From: Humulus lupulus
Taxonomy: Eukaryota > Streptophyta > Magnoliopsida > Rosales > Cannabaceae
DNA: 64,000 nt
Assembly (NCBI RefSeq): GCF_963169125.1
Contig: NC_084797.1
Span: 96,187,868-96,251,867 of the forward strand
Direction of reading: 5' to 3'
The notes below the pieces were generated by a model that was not told where the DNA came from, ran no database searches, and saw only the letters and a program-made list of their open reading frames with translations. Shown here in pieces: positions 21,221 through 32,521 of this stretch (positions are counted from its first letter, which is position 1; each line of letters begins with the position of its first letter). A program made the position numbers and the translations under genes.

Positions 21221-24200
21221 TCAAGCACTGGGGGTGGTAGTGGCTTCCACGACCGGGGTCTCGGAGACAGCGGTTTCAACTGGGGCTGGCGGAGTCAGCT
21301 CATTGGAAGATGGAACGTCATCAATGGCAAGTTCAGAGGTGCCCGCCTCTTCGGGATCTTCTGCCTCAGGGACTCCAGCAGGCTCGTCGATGTTATAAGT
21401 CTGGACATACACCTCTGGGCTTCGATCCCACGCCTGTATCTTTTCCCTCATGGCGGCGACGTCCTCTCCCAGGTAGCCTACTACCTCCGGGTTTATTTTC
21501 CAAAGTTGGTGCATGAGGACCACGTGGGATAGATTAATCGTTCTATTCAGCACCACCTCGGCATCTTCCTTCTCCTTCAAGCGCTCCGCCTCAGAGGTCG
21601 CCAGCTTTGCCTCCGCGACAACCAATTGAGCCCTCAGTTTTTCCAGCTCGGCCTTGGATGCATCCCGCTCTCCCTTAAGGGAATCAATCTCCTTGCGCTG
21701 CACCTTATTTTGATCCAGCAAGGATTGCTTCTCGGTCACATGCCCCCTGATAGTAAATTGCAAGGCTCCAATCTGTTTATCCTTCTCAGCGAGCCCCAAC
21801 TCCTGCATAGACGCGAGATCCTTGCTCCTCTTGTGATCTTGCTCCTCCTCGTACAGCTTATTCTGAAGAATGGCGTATTCCTCGTTCTGCTTAAGGAGGA
21901 GATCGTTTTTCGATTGCAAGCAGGCATCCAGGGTGTCCTTCTCCCCCCTGGCCTGGGATAGCTCTTCCTGGAGCTTGGAGTTCTTGGCCTTCAAGTCATC
22001 CGACCGCTGCTTGAACTCATTCTCCGCGCTGGTCCGGTACTCTTGATATTTGGTAAGATATTTCTTGTTCGCCTCCTCTTCAGCCGTGCGCCGGGCCTGG
22101 TTAATCTTCTCCACAGCCTCCCCCTTTATGCTCTCGACCTGTTGGGTCAGTTTCTGCTTCTCCGCCTCCAAGGCCTGGCGAGCCACCTGGCTCTCCTCCA
22201 GCTGAACCAGAACTGTACCCACCTCCCGGAACGAGCGTTCCGCGATGAGAGAGGCCTGCGAGGAAAGACAACAGAATGAGTTAAGCAGAACCAAATGTAC
22301 TAAGACAATTGATCCCAGAACACAACAACTGACAGCTTACCCCAGAAAGTTGCTGCTTTATGTCATGTGTCAGCAACAGCGGGTCCTTACTGCTACTGAT
22401 GGCCCATTTCTCATAATTGAGCTCGCACAAGCTCAGGGCCATGTCCTCCATCATCTCCGCTCCGAACGGCGCCAATGCACGTCCGAGCCTAGGCACCAGC
22501 CTCTTCTCCAAGGCTGGGCCATCCAGAACCGCTTCAGCCGGGTGAAGGGATCTCACCCCCTCGGCCAGCTCAGCTCTCTTCACGGCAGACAGGCTGTCTG
22601 CCCTTCCCTGAGTAACAGCCTTCTCGGCCTCCAACCGCCTCTTCAAAAAATTATCAGCCCGTCTTACACTCTCCAAGAGGGCAGCGGGGAAACGGGTTGG
22701 TTTCTGAGGGAAGTGGAACTTCAGGCCAGGCTGAGGAAGGCTTGTTTGTTGAGAAAGTGGAAGAGAAGAAGAAGAAGGAGACCCCGAAAGGGTGGACTCC
22801 CTTTGGACTGGAGGAGGAAGTAGACGGGGTATTAGGGACGGTAGCGAAGACACTACCGCCCTGGTTTGTTGTTGCTGCTGATGTTGCTGTTGCTTTTGCT
22901 GCTGCTGTGGCGGTGTTGATTGTCTTTGTGGTTGTTGTTGTTGTTGCTGTTGCTTTTGCTGTTGGAGTTGTGTTTGCTGCTGGGTGGGGGTAGTCTGGTG
23001 GGGACTGCGCGCAGCCCGGAGGTCTCCATCACCTCCAGGAGAAGAGTGTCTAAGGCGTTTCTTCTTGTCGCCCTCACCCTCTCCTCCGGAGCGCTTGCTC
23101 ACCCCGGCCCTCTTCGCGGGGAACACAAGACCTTCCCCATCGCTGCTACTACTCGAGACCACCATGTTCTCGGAAGGCCCCTTGACAGGAGGGTTCTCCA
23201 CCAGGGGCACGATTGACCTCTCCACCACCGAAGACCCTTGCGCCTCGCCACTTGTCTTCTTGGGTGTGGCAGCTTTACCTCCCCTACCAGCTCCGGCCTT
23301 TCGTCTTTTCCCCTTGGACGGGTCTTGGCTGGTGGTGGCCTTCTTGATAAGTGAGGTAGCTCTCCCCAACATCTTTGCTTCAGGATGTTCTGCAAGAAAT
23401 GTACGAAGCAAGGTTAACCAACCAGCAAGCAATGTGAAAAAAGATAAGTAGAAAACAAAACAAGCAACAACATAAAAGCACAAACATGTCCCCCAGCAGG
23501 GAACAAGAAACAAAAAAAAGGAAAAGTTTGAAAGGGACAACCATGCACGAGAAACGTGGATGGCCTTCCCCGAGCAAAACAAAACACCGCTTCCTGCTCC
23601 AGGAAGCTCCCATACTCCTTGAAGTCCGGGAATGACATGCTGAGGGAAGAAGGGTCAACCATGGTAACACCTTCTGGCAGACTACCGTCACTCAAACACC
23701 CGAGGAGCTCATCTACCCTATCGCAATATCTGTCAAAGGGTATCCTACGCGGATCTAGCCTAAGGAAGCGGGGATCAAACCCCACCTGAGAAGTCTGGGA
23801 AACCTCAGACAGGCTGGGGGTGTAGATCAATCGAAAACTAGTCTTACCTCTCCTGGAGGTACCAGCTCCCGGAGTCCCTTCATTGGGGTAAGCTGCGGCG
23901 TGGCGAGCCTCGATCTCTTCTTCCTCCGGCTGGGGGTCGGGGAACCTCTCCGCCCAACTGGGAGATAAATTATTATCGTCCTGGGCCGCCTGGCAGATCA
24001 CCTTGGACAGCTCCAGGGCAATCTGCTCCCGGACGTCAGCTGACACCTGACTTTGCCCCCTGCCACTCACTGGCTCAATATTTTGGAAAGAGGCGAGTAG
24101 CCCATACTCCCTCAAAGATTCGGTGGTCACAAGTCCTTCCACCTTCAGCTCTTCCTCCGAGAGCCCCTCGTAGAAGTTTGACCTCCTTATCATCTCCGCA

Positions 24201-25469
24201 CAGCGAGGTGTCCGCGGGACGGCTTCTGCAAAATCCAAACACGAGTGTTAGAGATCCTCCCGGAAGGCAAACCAAACTTAAAGAAACAAAGTTAAAAAAA
24301 GAGAGGAAGGAGCACTTACCAGGGACTTTGAAGTCCAAAGATAGAGCTGGCACCCTCTTCAATGGGAAGCCAGTCGTCAGGAACCAGTACTCCCGGAGAT
24401 CTGGAACCCTCGCGGTATGACATGTGGGGCACATCACGTCCGGATACCTCTCCAGCCTATAAAACCCCACCTTGTCTGCATGACCTCTCATGGGCTGAGA
24501 CTTCAGCCCATAGAAGTATAGCACCTCCTCCGGGGTAGGGGCCTCTAGGTTCCTGGATTTGCAAAAGATGTACTAACCCGCTAGAAGCTTGTAGCTGGGG
24601 GGAATCAACTGGAAGGGGGCAATCCCCGCCTTCACGCAGAAGTTGGCAAAATAACTTCTTAGGGGCAAGTGTGCCCCACACACTATGTGTGCCCAGCTCC
24701 AGGCACCAAAACCCTCGTGACTCTGACTGGCAGACTCACCCAGCACCGACAGGCGGTGCCACATCAGGTCTGGGATGTTCTTCAGGCCTGCCTCTGAGGA
24801 ATACAGCTCCAGCATGCCGTAGTTCCTGAGCAGGTTCGGCTTCTGGTCCATCTCCCAGATGGAGCTGTTGATAGTCGGTGGGCTAGCCGAGGCCACCTTA
24901 GTTTTTGCTTTCCCCTTCGCGCCGGCAATAGGGGAACCTTGCTCCTGGGCAGATTCAGCCTCTACCGCAGCGATGACTTGTTCCTTTGAGGTGTTCGTCA
25001 CTGAGCAAAAGAAACAAAGAAGAAAGCACTCCAAGCAGTCAGCACCCTTGCCATACCCTAATGGTATTAAAGGCGTCGGGGAGACCCTCCCCGAAAACTG
25101 CTTGGAGAGGCTCCCACCGAGCTTGCCGAGGGGCTGGCACCATGCCACCCGGAGGACAGCAAGGAACCAGATTCACACTTCGAGCCTAAGCCCGCCGAGA
25201 GAAGTGTCTTCCCAGGGGAAGACACCCCAAAGGCGTTCACGCTTATGCCCTAAAATAACAAACCAGAACAGCACAAGTAGACGAGAAGCAACTTTCCAAA
25301 AGCAAATCGTCGAAGCATGCAAAGAAATGACTTATTGACTCACATCAGTCGCATGCCTATCAAAGCCCTATTCACGCATGCATAAGGATGACACCGGCAG
25401 AAATCTCAACCCTAACAACTACCAACAATCTGAGGTTTAGAAGGAAAAAGCAAAGTAAAAATACTTACT
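21221..25469 (-). CDS. Antisense spliced additional ORF (aORF) of Tat1
   Basis: A multi-exon gene opposite to gag-pol. Coding exons are 25000-24320, 24225-23542, 23389-22341 and 22255-21221 (stop TGA). Introns start GT and end AG (24319-24226, 23541-23390, 22340-22256) and all phases fit. The start codon is formed by splicing: the leader exon ends in A at 25469 and the next exon starts TG at 25000, giving M-TNTSKEQVIAAVEAES. The product would be about 1149 residues. The N-terminal part contains SYFANFCVKAGIAPFQLIPP, like the plant 'putative gypsy-type transposon' protein family; the middle is Ser/Pro-rich with poly-Gln; the last exon is a long coiled coil with an acidic tail. One in-frame TAG (24575-24573) interrupts it. 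Such antisense ORFs are known in Tat/Retand elements; their function is unknown. Confidence 0.85.
22861..22985 (-). repeat. CAA/CAG-rich microsatellite encoding poly-Gln in the aORF
   Basis: The minus strand is a run of CAA and CAG codons with scattered Thr, Pro, Arg and His, giving two Gln-rich blocks (about 40 codons) in the third coding exon. It lies in a low-complexity Ser/Pro/Gln linker between the conserved N-terminal part and the coiled coil. The plus strand reads as Leu or Val repeats and is not a gene. Confidence 0.85.
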
Positions 25470-25760
25470 GGTATTCGAGTAGTTAAAGATTGAGGGGGTA
25501 ATCGGGTCACTGCACCGCACGAACACGTCAAGTAAAGGCTGCAAAGACAAGCAACGATTCAAACTTAGAACTTCGGCGATCAAACATACTGCCAAATCGA
25601 AAGAAAAGTTTCTGGATTCCTTACCAAAAGAAGTGGCGAATTCGAAGGAAAGGGAGCTTGGAAACTTGAGAGTTCGAAGATTTGGGAATCTGAGAATCTG
25701 AAAGACTCGAGAATTTGAAAGCGTAAAGAGGAAGAAAGGTCCGCTCCCTCGTTTTTATAG
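25469..25760 (-). promoter_or_regulatory. Promoter and leader of the Tat1 aORF
   Basis: The minus strand carries a TATA box TATAAAA at 25759-25753, about 290 bp upstream of the spliced start codon. A leader exon probably runs from 25538 (acceptor TCTTTGCAG) to 25469 (donor GTAAGTAT). A possible upstream donor, GTATGT, lies at 25589, but that intron would be only about 51 bp, short for plants; if it is retained, a small upstream ORF would precede the main one. The layout indicates independent antisense transcription from inside the element. Confidence 0.65.
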
Positions 25761-25764
25761 CAGG

Positions 25765-26208
25765 AACGAAATCGTTTCAAATTCCACAAATGGACGGTCC
25801 CGATCTCCCCATACCGCGTGCGTCAAATCCAACGGTTGGGGATGAAGTGCCGGTCCCATTTAAGACTCCTCGGATGGGAATAAAGTATTTATTTCCCATC
25901 ATTATACCATCTCGGGCCCAGTGCACCATTAAATACCGTCAAATCACTACTCAGACACCTGACGCACGCACACTCAGCCAGTCGCCTCACGCACACGTCT
26001 TGGTCACAGAGCCATTCCCTGCATGACACGTGGCCCTTGCCACACTTGAGTACTTGAGTTCAAACAAAAGAAATTTCCTTTTTTTGTACTGACACTCAGG
26101 CGGGAAAAAGGAACTCTTCCAGGAACACAGGAGGTGACCCCTCGCCTAATCTAGAGACCAGAACACCCGGAGGACTGTACAAGCTCCCGCACCTCTCAAG
26201 CCCCGTGA
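25765..26208. other. Tat1 region between the aORF promoter and the 3' LTR
   Basis: Non-coding sequence upstream of the aORF TATA box and just before the polypurine tract. It contains CACGCACGC- and CACGTGG-like blocks (near 25960-26035) that could be upstream promoter elements for the antisense gene. I see no coding capacity. Confidence 0.4.
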
Positions 26209-26210
26209 CC

Positions 26211-26222
26211 TTGGGGGGTAAA
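26211..26222 (+). other. Polypurine tract of Tat1
   Basis: TTGGGGGGTAAA abuts the 3' LTR start TGTTATCC. Tat2 has TTGGGGGGCAAA at the same position relative to its 3' LTR (57510-57521). It primes plus-strand cDNA synthesis. Confidence 0.85.
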
Positions 26223-27113
26223 TGTTATCCAGATTTCCGGATAGCGTTTAGATGGATAGCCTCGGGGAAGCAGAATTATCAAAGTCTTTCACGAAAGGTG
26301 ACCAGAGCTCGCGGATGGACAGAAAGGCTTCGCCTCTCCCGTTTGGTGTCCAGCATACTCTTTCAAGCAACCGCGACGCGGAAGCTCGTCAATTCTCCCG
26401 GACTCCCGAAGGGATATCCTTCGGGGAAGGTCCTTCCAGGAGAAGCTCTTCAGGTTACCTTCGCGGGTACAGTTCCGTGCCTCGCACGGAAGAAGACCAA
26501 GCAATCGAGTCATGGAGGAGGCATAGTTGGAGTGATATCCACCTGACACAGGATCCCGCCTGACACGCCCGACAGGTCGAGGCCGCACACATCCCAGCAC
26601 GCCTAAAAGTACCTTCTCGCCTACTGTTCCGCTGACAGCCTGGAAAAGACAGCTGCCTTTTTACATTCCCCATACTTTCATGTAAATATACCCACATAGA
26701 ACCTGGTAGCCAGGCGACTATGGTAATTGTATCCCCTATTTATGGCTGGTGTAATTAAGACTCATGGGGGCAGAGTAAAACCCTAATCCAAAACTCTAGC
26801 TATAAAGACCTCCTCATTTTGCAATAGGAGGGGGAGAGAGAACACATTACATAGCAAGAACTCTGCCAAAATCTCTCTAGCTTCGTCTTCTTCTAGAGAA
26901 CTCGAGAGAAACGCTGTGAGTTTGTGAGGTTCTTGTACACCGGCCATTTTACTGTAATTCTCTACAAGTATAATAACATCGACTCGTGGACTAGGGCTCG
27001 TTAACGCCTGAACCACATAAAAAACCTATTTGTCTATTTATATTTCTGCACTTCTACAGTTCTTATCTTTTGATTATTTTGTTTGTATTCGTTTCCGAAA
27101 AACTCGGTAAACA
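26223..27113 (+). repeat. 3' LTR of Tat1
   Basis: It starts TGTTATCCAG and ends CTCGGTAAACA, 891 bp, the same length as the 5' LTR. The target duplication ATATA follows at 27114-27118, after which the interrupted Tekay1 leader resumes. Confidence 0.95.
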
Positions 27114-27118
27114 ATATA

Positions 27119-27246
27119 ATTTATAGGATTGAGGTAAATAAAAGAAAGCAAAGGAAACAGATATGAAAAGACAATACTTAGAATGAGTGTCGATCTATCT
27201 TCCAGAATGTACATGTGGGTTTGTCTACAGAATCGGCTCAACTCGG
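27119..27246 (-). other. Tekay1 leader between PBS and the Tat1 insertion
   Basis: It continues the second unit of the gag-start duplication and matches 12080-12186. It then has unique leader sequence up to the PBS. No coding sequence. Confidence 0.75.
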
Positions 27247-27258
27247 GCTCAGATACCA
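27247..27258 (-). other. Primer binding site of Tekay1 (initiator tRNA-Met)
   Basis: The minus strand reads TGGTATCTGAGC, one mismatch from TGGTATCAGAGC, two bases from the LTR edge at 27261. This fixes the direction of Tekay1 and shows that the right-hand LTR is the 5' one. Confidence 0.88.
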
Positions 27259-28034
27259 ACTGTAAAGTCTCGTAAAAGCTCTTACCATAATTTGCGAAAA
27301 AAAACATAAACATTTTCTAAAATAAGGTAACCCAAAATCCATATAAAAAAAAACTTTTCAAAACATGCAATATTTCGGAAGTATACACATACTTAAAAGA
27401 AAATTACAATGTGATAATTTTAAAACATTCAACTAGCCCAAAATAATTTCTTAGTTATCATATGGGTTCTAGTCCCCAAAAAATAAATTCCCAAAAGTTC
27501 GGTCCTTGATCCACTTTGCCTTTGAGCTTACCTACAACATGAAACAATTAAGTAAGTGAAACACTCAGTAAGAACAACTTAACAAACATAACCACATAAC
27601 AAAGCAAGAACTTAACTAACTGTAACTAGGTAGATATTCAACCAATAATAGGATTCTAATGAAAACAAACCCTAACATACAATTTGAGAACGTGCGAACG
27701 TCCTGGAAAACCTATTTTCATGCCTCATAACCAAAATTTATATCCTAAAAGTACACCTGCAAGCAGAAAATCCCAGAGCATACATACAGTCTTAACTAGT
27801 AACATACATACTTACTTACTCAGTCGTATCATAACATACATACTTACTTAGGGTTCATGAGGAACCTTCAACATAGCTTAACATATCTTAACATATCTTA
27901 GCATAGCTTAACATTTCTTAGTACATCTTCACATATCTTACCATAGCATCGACGGGTGTAAACTAGTTACACCTGTTATCCAGACTCCTTGAAGAATTTG
28001 ACATACTTTCTTAGTCATAGAGATTTGATTCCAG

Positions 28035-28413
28035 AATTAACTTACTTACATGTCAAGGAGTTTAACCAGACTCTTATGTCACAGGTGTTAAGCCGGAATT
28101 CTTACATATTGCGGTGGCCAACTGACCTTAGTCACATAATCATCGGTGGCGAACCGGTTTCTCTTTTAGTTCCCTGGTGGCTAGCCGAAGTTAATAGTTG
28201 TCACAGTAGCTAGCGGAACTCGGAATTAACTTACTTATATATCACAGAGTTTAACCAGAATCTTATGGCACGGGTGTTAAGTTGGACATCTTACATATTG
28301 TGGTGGCCAACCGACCTTAGTCACATAGTCATTGGTGGTGAATCGGTTTCTCACTCAATTCTCCAGTGGCTAGACAGAGTTCATAGTCGTCGTGGTAGCT
28401 AGCTGGACTTCTT
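28035..28413. repeat. Tandem repeat of 188 bp, two units, in the Tekay1 LTR
   Basis: AATTAACTTACTTA at 28035 restarts at 28223. Both units contain GTTTAACCAGA, GGTGGCCAAC, CCTTAGTCACATA and GTGGCTAG blocks. Alignment by eye suggests about 80-85% identity. The 3' LTR of the same element lacks the region, so age relative to insertion cannot be judged. Confidence 0.8.
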
Positions 28414-30109
28414 ACCTTAGTCATGAGTATGCGAACCCTCTATACCACGATCGTGAGTAAAACTTCTAAGACTAGTTCAAATTATTAGTTTATAACTTAG
28501 TTATCTAAACTAGTCATTAACGTGTTGTAGCCAAATATATCATAAGTTTTCTTACCCGGATTCCATAGTGCTTGCTTGTGGAAACCTTCTATCCAAACGT
28601 GAGCCTTCACGCTTAGATAAGCTTGTAGTGAAACCACACAGTGACTCGGATTAAACTATGGCATATTCTTGTAGTTGATATTCCACGATAGCTACATTCA
28701 ATAAAGTTCTCTGAGAAAAATTTCCCTTACCGCAACATGCTGTTTGTGCTGTGCATTTTAATATTCTATATATAGAAGACTCTCTCAACTGTATTACGCG
28801 TATTTTGGTTACTTACAAAAGAAGTTTTAAACGACTCTTAATCTTAGAAAATAACCCACGTTCTACTCAATTACGGAGTTTACCGATTTCCATTCTATAC
28901 CCAAGAGTATCGTGTTTCGACCTTTTTCAATTTATTATCTGTTAACAATAATACTTTTCGATTTCCAGTTTTATAAAACCTAACTCCCATTTGTACAATC
29001 TTTAAATACATAACCTAGGATCTATATTACGTCTTTGTCAATAAGAAAGGGCAATTGGACCTCGAGTTTAGAAAATGGAAAAAATAAATTCTCATTAACC
29101 TTAAACTAATTTGGGTTTTGTTAGACATCCAAAACTTTTGCTATTTTTGAAAACAACTTTTTCACTATTCATTTTAACATGATAAAAATCCTGCTATTAA
29201 GCCCATATGAGATGTTAAGTTCTCTAACAACAACCCTTTAAAATCCTGTACACATATTATGCATCTGAATGACGGGAATTAGGTCAAAGCTCACGTGAAA
29301 AAATCAATTAAGGTTAGGAGAACTAACCCCCAGAACTCGTTTTTTTGTTAAGGTTTGAAATTACTATTTTTCCCCGTTTTTAGGTAACTTAGAAAAATTA
29401 CAACTCTTAAACCGTGATATTTTTTAATCTAAAATTTTACCAGGGACTTAATACATATCTTAACAATTTTCTCACCAAGTTTAAAAAAAATTTAGAAGGA
29501 AAAACCCATTAAACCATTTAAAGAAATCTGGGCAGTGCCTGCCGCCCAGGAATTTTTCTCAGATTTGAAGGGTTCTTAGAATAATTATTTCTCTAACATC
29601 ATAGCCCAGTTTTTTCTAAAATTATTCCAGGATCTTTAATCATATCTAATTTAGTTTCTTTTAAAATTCCATAATTTTTATGATAAGGGAACCCATTAAA
29701 AAATGTAAGACAATCAGGGCAGTGTTTGCTGCCCAAAAATTACACTTTAAAAACCACTACACTTTAACCATTTTGCATTTTCCATTAAAGTTTTTTTTAT
29801 GATCCTTATACATATTGAAATAAAAGTTTACCAAATTTCATGGCTTTTGGCTCAATAAAACATGTTCAATATTCAAAACAATCTGGGCAGTGCATGCTGC
29901 CTAGAAAATTTCCAGATTGCATCAAGCTGCCAAAAAGTTCATAACTTTGGTTTGAAAACACACTTTTTCGATTTTCAAAAGCCTTAACTCAAGTACTCAT
30001 CTTGAACTACGCAAACATACAAATTATTTCACAAACGGAGGTAGTAGGGTACGATCTAACCATGAAAAATTGGTAGCATTAATTTTTACACATTCTAGCC
30101 AAACCAAAC

Positions 30110-32521
30110 TGTAATGACCCAAATTTATTATTAAGGCTTAAGGGCCTTGATTAGTGTGTCGGGAGGGCGTAACTGGATTATATGTGATTTAATGATTAAA
30201 ATCATGTTTTATGATTATTTGAATACCTGACATGCATGACTATGTGTATTAGTATGCATGTAGGACCTGACTAGGTTAGAAGGGCATAATCGCAATTTTC
30301 GCCCGTTGAGGGCATAACTGTATATATTTGTGATAAATTGTTGAGACCACATTATTATGTGGATATATTTGTAATCTGTGATTCGAGGCGATCCAAGTGA
30401 GCGGTTTAGCGAAAAAGTCACAGTGGAGATTTATACCCAACTCGGGGCGAGCCTAGGGGTATTTCTAGGAATTTAGAGAACATATTGGGGTCAATTTTGA
30501 CATTGAGGAATATAATTGCTGATTAGTTAGGTGTCGGGAGGTAAGCGGTAAATATTTGAGACACTCGAGGAATTAGCGGGAAAATTGGGTGAAATGACCA
30601 AAATGCCCTTACGTGGATTAAAAGGCTTAGGATTTATGAGAGGGTATTGTGGTCAATTGGTTTAGAAGGGATAAATGTTATTAGGCTTTATACTTAATGG
30701 ATTGTATAGAAAGGGCTGGAATTTTGAAGGAAAGAAAGGAAAGAAAAGAAAGAAGAGAAGGAAAAAGGGAAATAGGAAGTCTATTTTCTCTCTCTCAGTT
30801 TAAGCTTTTCTCCAACAGTTCTTGAGGTCTTTTGGGGCAGAAACTCAGGGAAAGTTAGAGTAGAAGCTTGAGACTAGAGTCGTTGGTCTGGCTTGAAGAA
30901 TTGGCTAGGATTTAGCAAGAGCAATCCATTAACTTGAGGTAAGGGTCAAGGTAGTTTTTAGTTTCTAGTTTTGGTATTGTTATGGATTTTGAGCTGAGTC
31001 TTGGTGGGGAATTCTAGGGAAATTGGAGCTGAGCTTTGAGGAGGTGAAGGAAAAAGTAGTGAGGAGGTTAACCTAGGCTAAACTCATCCAGCAGAGGTAA
31101 GGAACTTTAGTTTTAAGCTTTGTGATTTTTGTGATTTTGCTTAGCTTTTGAGTTTTAGGTCCATCTATTGTGAATTCTTTGATTAGGGGTGCATGTGGTT
31201 GAATTATGTGTGGTTGGGATGTTTGGGATGAGTGGAGGATGTTGGTAAGCATGTTTTTATGTTTGGTTGAAGTTTGGAAAAGTTTTGGTAAGGTTTGGCT
31301 CGGGGAAAATCGAAGGACGAAAAATGTAGGAGTTGCTATGCTGTGACTAGCACTACAGCACTAGTCATTGGGTGTTGTAGTGCTAGGAAATGTTGTCTGG
31401 AGAATTTTAGGCTCTGTTTGTAGCACTGTAGCGCCCTCCTTAGAGCGTTGTAGCGCTACCCTGTTTCCAGAAAACGGTTTTTGGGTTATTTTCAAGGGTT
31501 TTTACCTGGGGGTTCGGGGTTCGATTCCACCACCCCGTTTGGTGGAATTAGGGCTTCCCGAGGGCTCGGGATTGGTCCCAAGGCTAGGTTTTGGACTTGA
31601 GGTTTGGTGATGATTATGATATATGGTTGTGACTAGGTGTACGCTAGGGCTCAAGAGGGATCGTGCTTGAGGATCAAATCGAACAAAGCTAGCAAACCTA
31701 AAGGTAAGAAAAACTGCACCCGGTTATATGTTTATGATGGGACTAAGAGCTCCCTATATCTGTATGATGTCATAGATGGTATTATGCCGTGGGAAATGTG
31801 ATAAACAGTCTAAGGGTGTCGTAAACAATAATTGCGCACAGGGCGCAGCTCGGCCACCGGTAGCCGAGGACAGCTTAATATTCACCGAGCTCGGTTTAAG
31901 CCGGCCGGAGTTAGTGGGATAAACAGAGGGTGCGGCCTAAGGGCGTTAACCCTGGTTATCATGTCTGGATTGATTGTTGATATGGAATGATATATTTTTT
32001 ATGCTGAATACTTGATTAACATGAATGCTTAAACTGTTGAATACATGCTTATGCGGTATGAGATATCTGATTTTCTGTTGAATGATTATGCCTTGTTATT
32101 GTGTTTTCTTGCTGGGCCTTGGCTCACGGGTGCTACGTGGTGCAGAAAAAGGCATAGGCAAGTTGGACCAACCTTGAGGTGGAGAGCTGCGGGGTTGAAT
32201 GTACATAGTCAGCTGTTTGGTCGCCGTGTCTGAGGAGTGGCACAAGATGAGAAATGTTTAACTACCTGTTTTGCCTTAGAGTGGCTAATCATTGTATTTA
32301 AATCTAAATTCTTTTGTAAACAGTCTTTGACTTATTACTTTTGGGATCCCATGTAAATAGAGAATGTTTATTTCTAAGAAATGCAGCTTTCGAGAACAAA
32401 ACCTTTTAACCCTAGTTCAACTATAGTTTTGAGAACACGTTTTGATTAAATTACTTGATTAACAAGTCTTGCACCTTTATAAACACACAGTGTAACGGTC
32501 TTGGCTATCCAGGGCGTTACA
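30110..32521 (+). repeat. Solo LTR of a Tekay-like gypsy element (2412 bp)
   Basis: It starts TGTAATGACCC and ends GGCGTTACA. It is flanked by CAAAC (30105-30109) and CAAGC (32522-32526), a 5-bp target duplication with one change. The sister LTR of Tekay1 is uninterrupted at the matching place (near 5660). It closely resembles the Tekay3 5' LTR at 60206-62609 throughout. No internal region remains, so it arose by LTR-LTR recombination. A GTAGCGCT-rich segment lies at 31330-31465. Confidence 0.92.

Larger units (their letters stand above)
12492..27113 (+). mobile_element. Tat1: complete Tat/Retand-like Ty3/gypsy retrotransposon
   Basis: Two 891-bp LTRs (12492-13382 and 26223-27113) flank 12.8 kb. 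A perfect 5-bp target duplication ATATA is at 12487-12491 and 27114-27118. The order is LTR, PBS, gag, protease, RT, RNase H, second RNase H, integrase, 68-bp tandem repeats, an antisense multi-exon ORF, polypurine tract, LTR. By eye the LTRs differ at about 11 positions (about 98.8% identity) with no gaps, so insertion is recent. The dual RNase H and antisense ORF place it in the Tat clade, closest in design to Retand. Confidence 0.95.

Noticed and set aside
22697..23451. Plus-strand frames rich in Leu, Val and Ala opposite the aORF, looking like a membrane protein
   Set aside because: They are the complement of the CAG/CAA and Ser/Pro-rich part of the aORF; the aORF exons have matching phases and homology in Tat3.
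30110..32521. A complete retrotransposon at this place
   Set aside because: No internal domains, PBS or second LTR; target duplication directly flanks one LTR, so it is a solo LTR.
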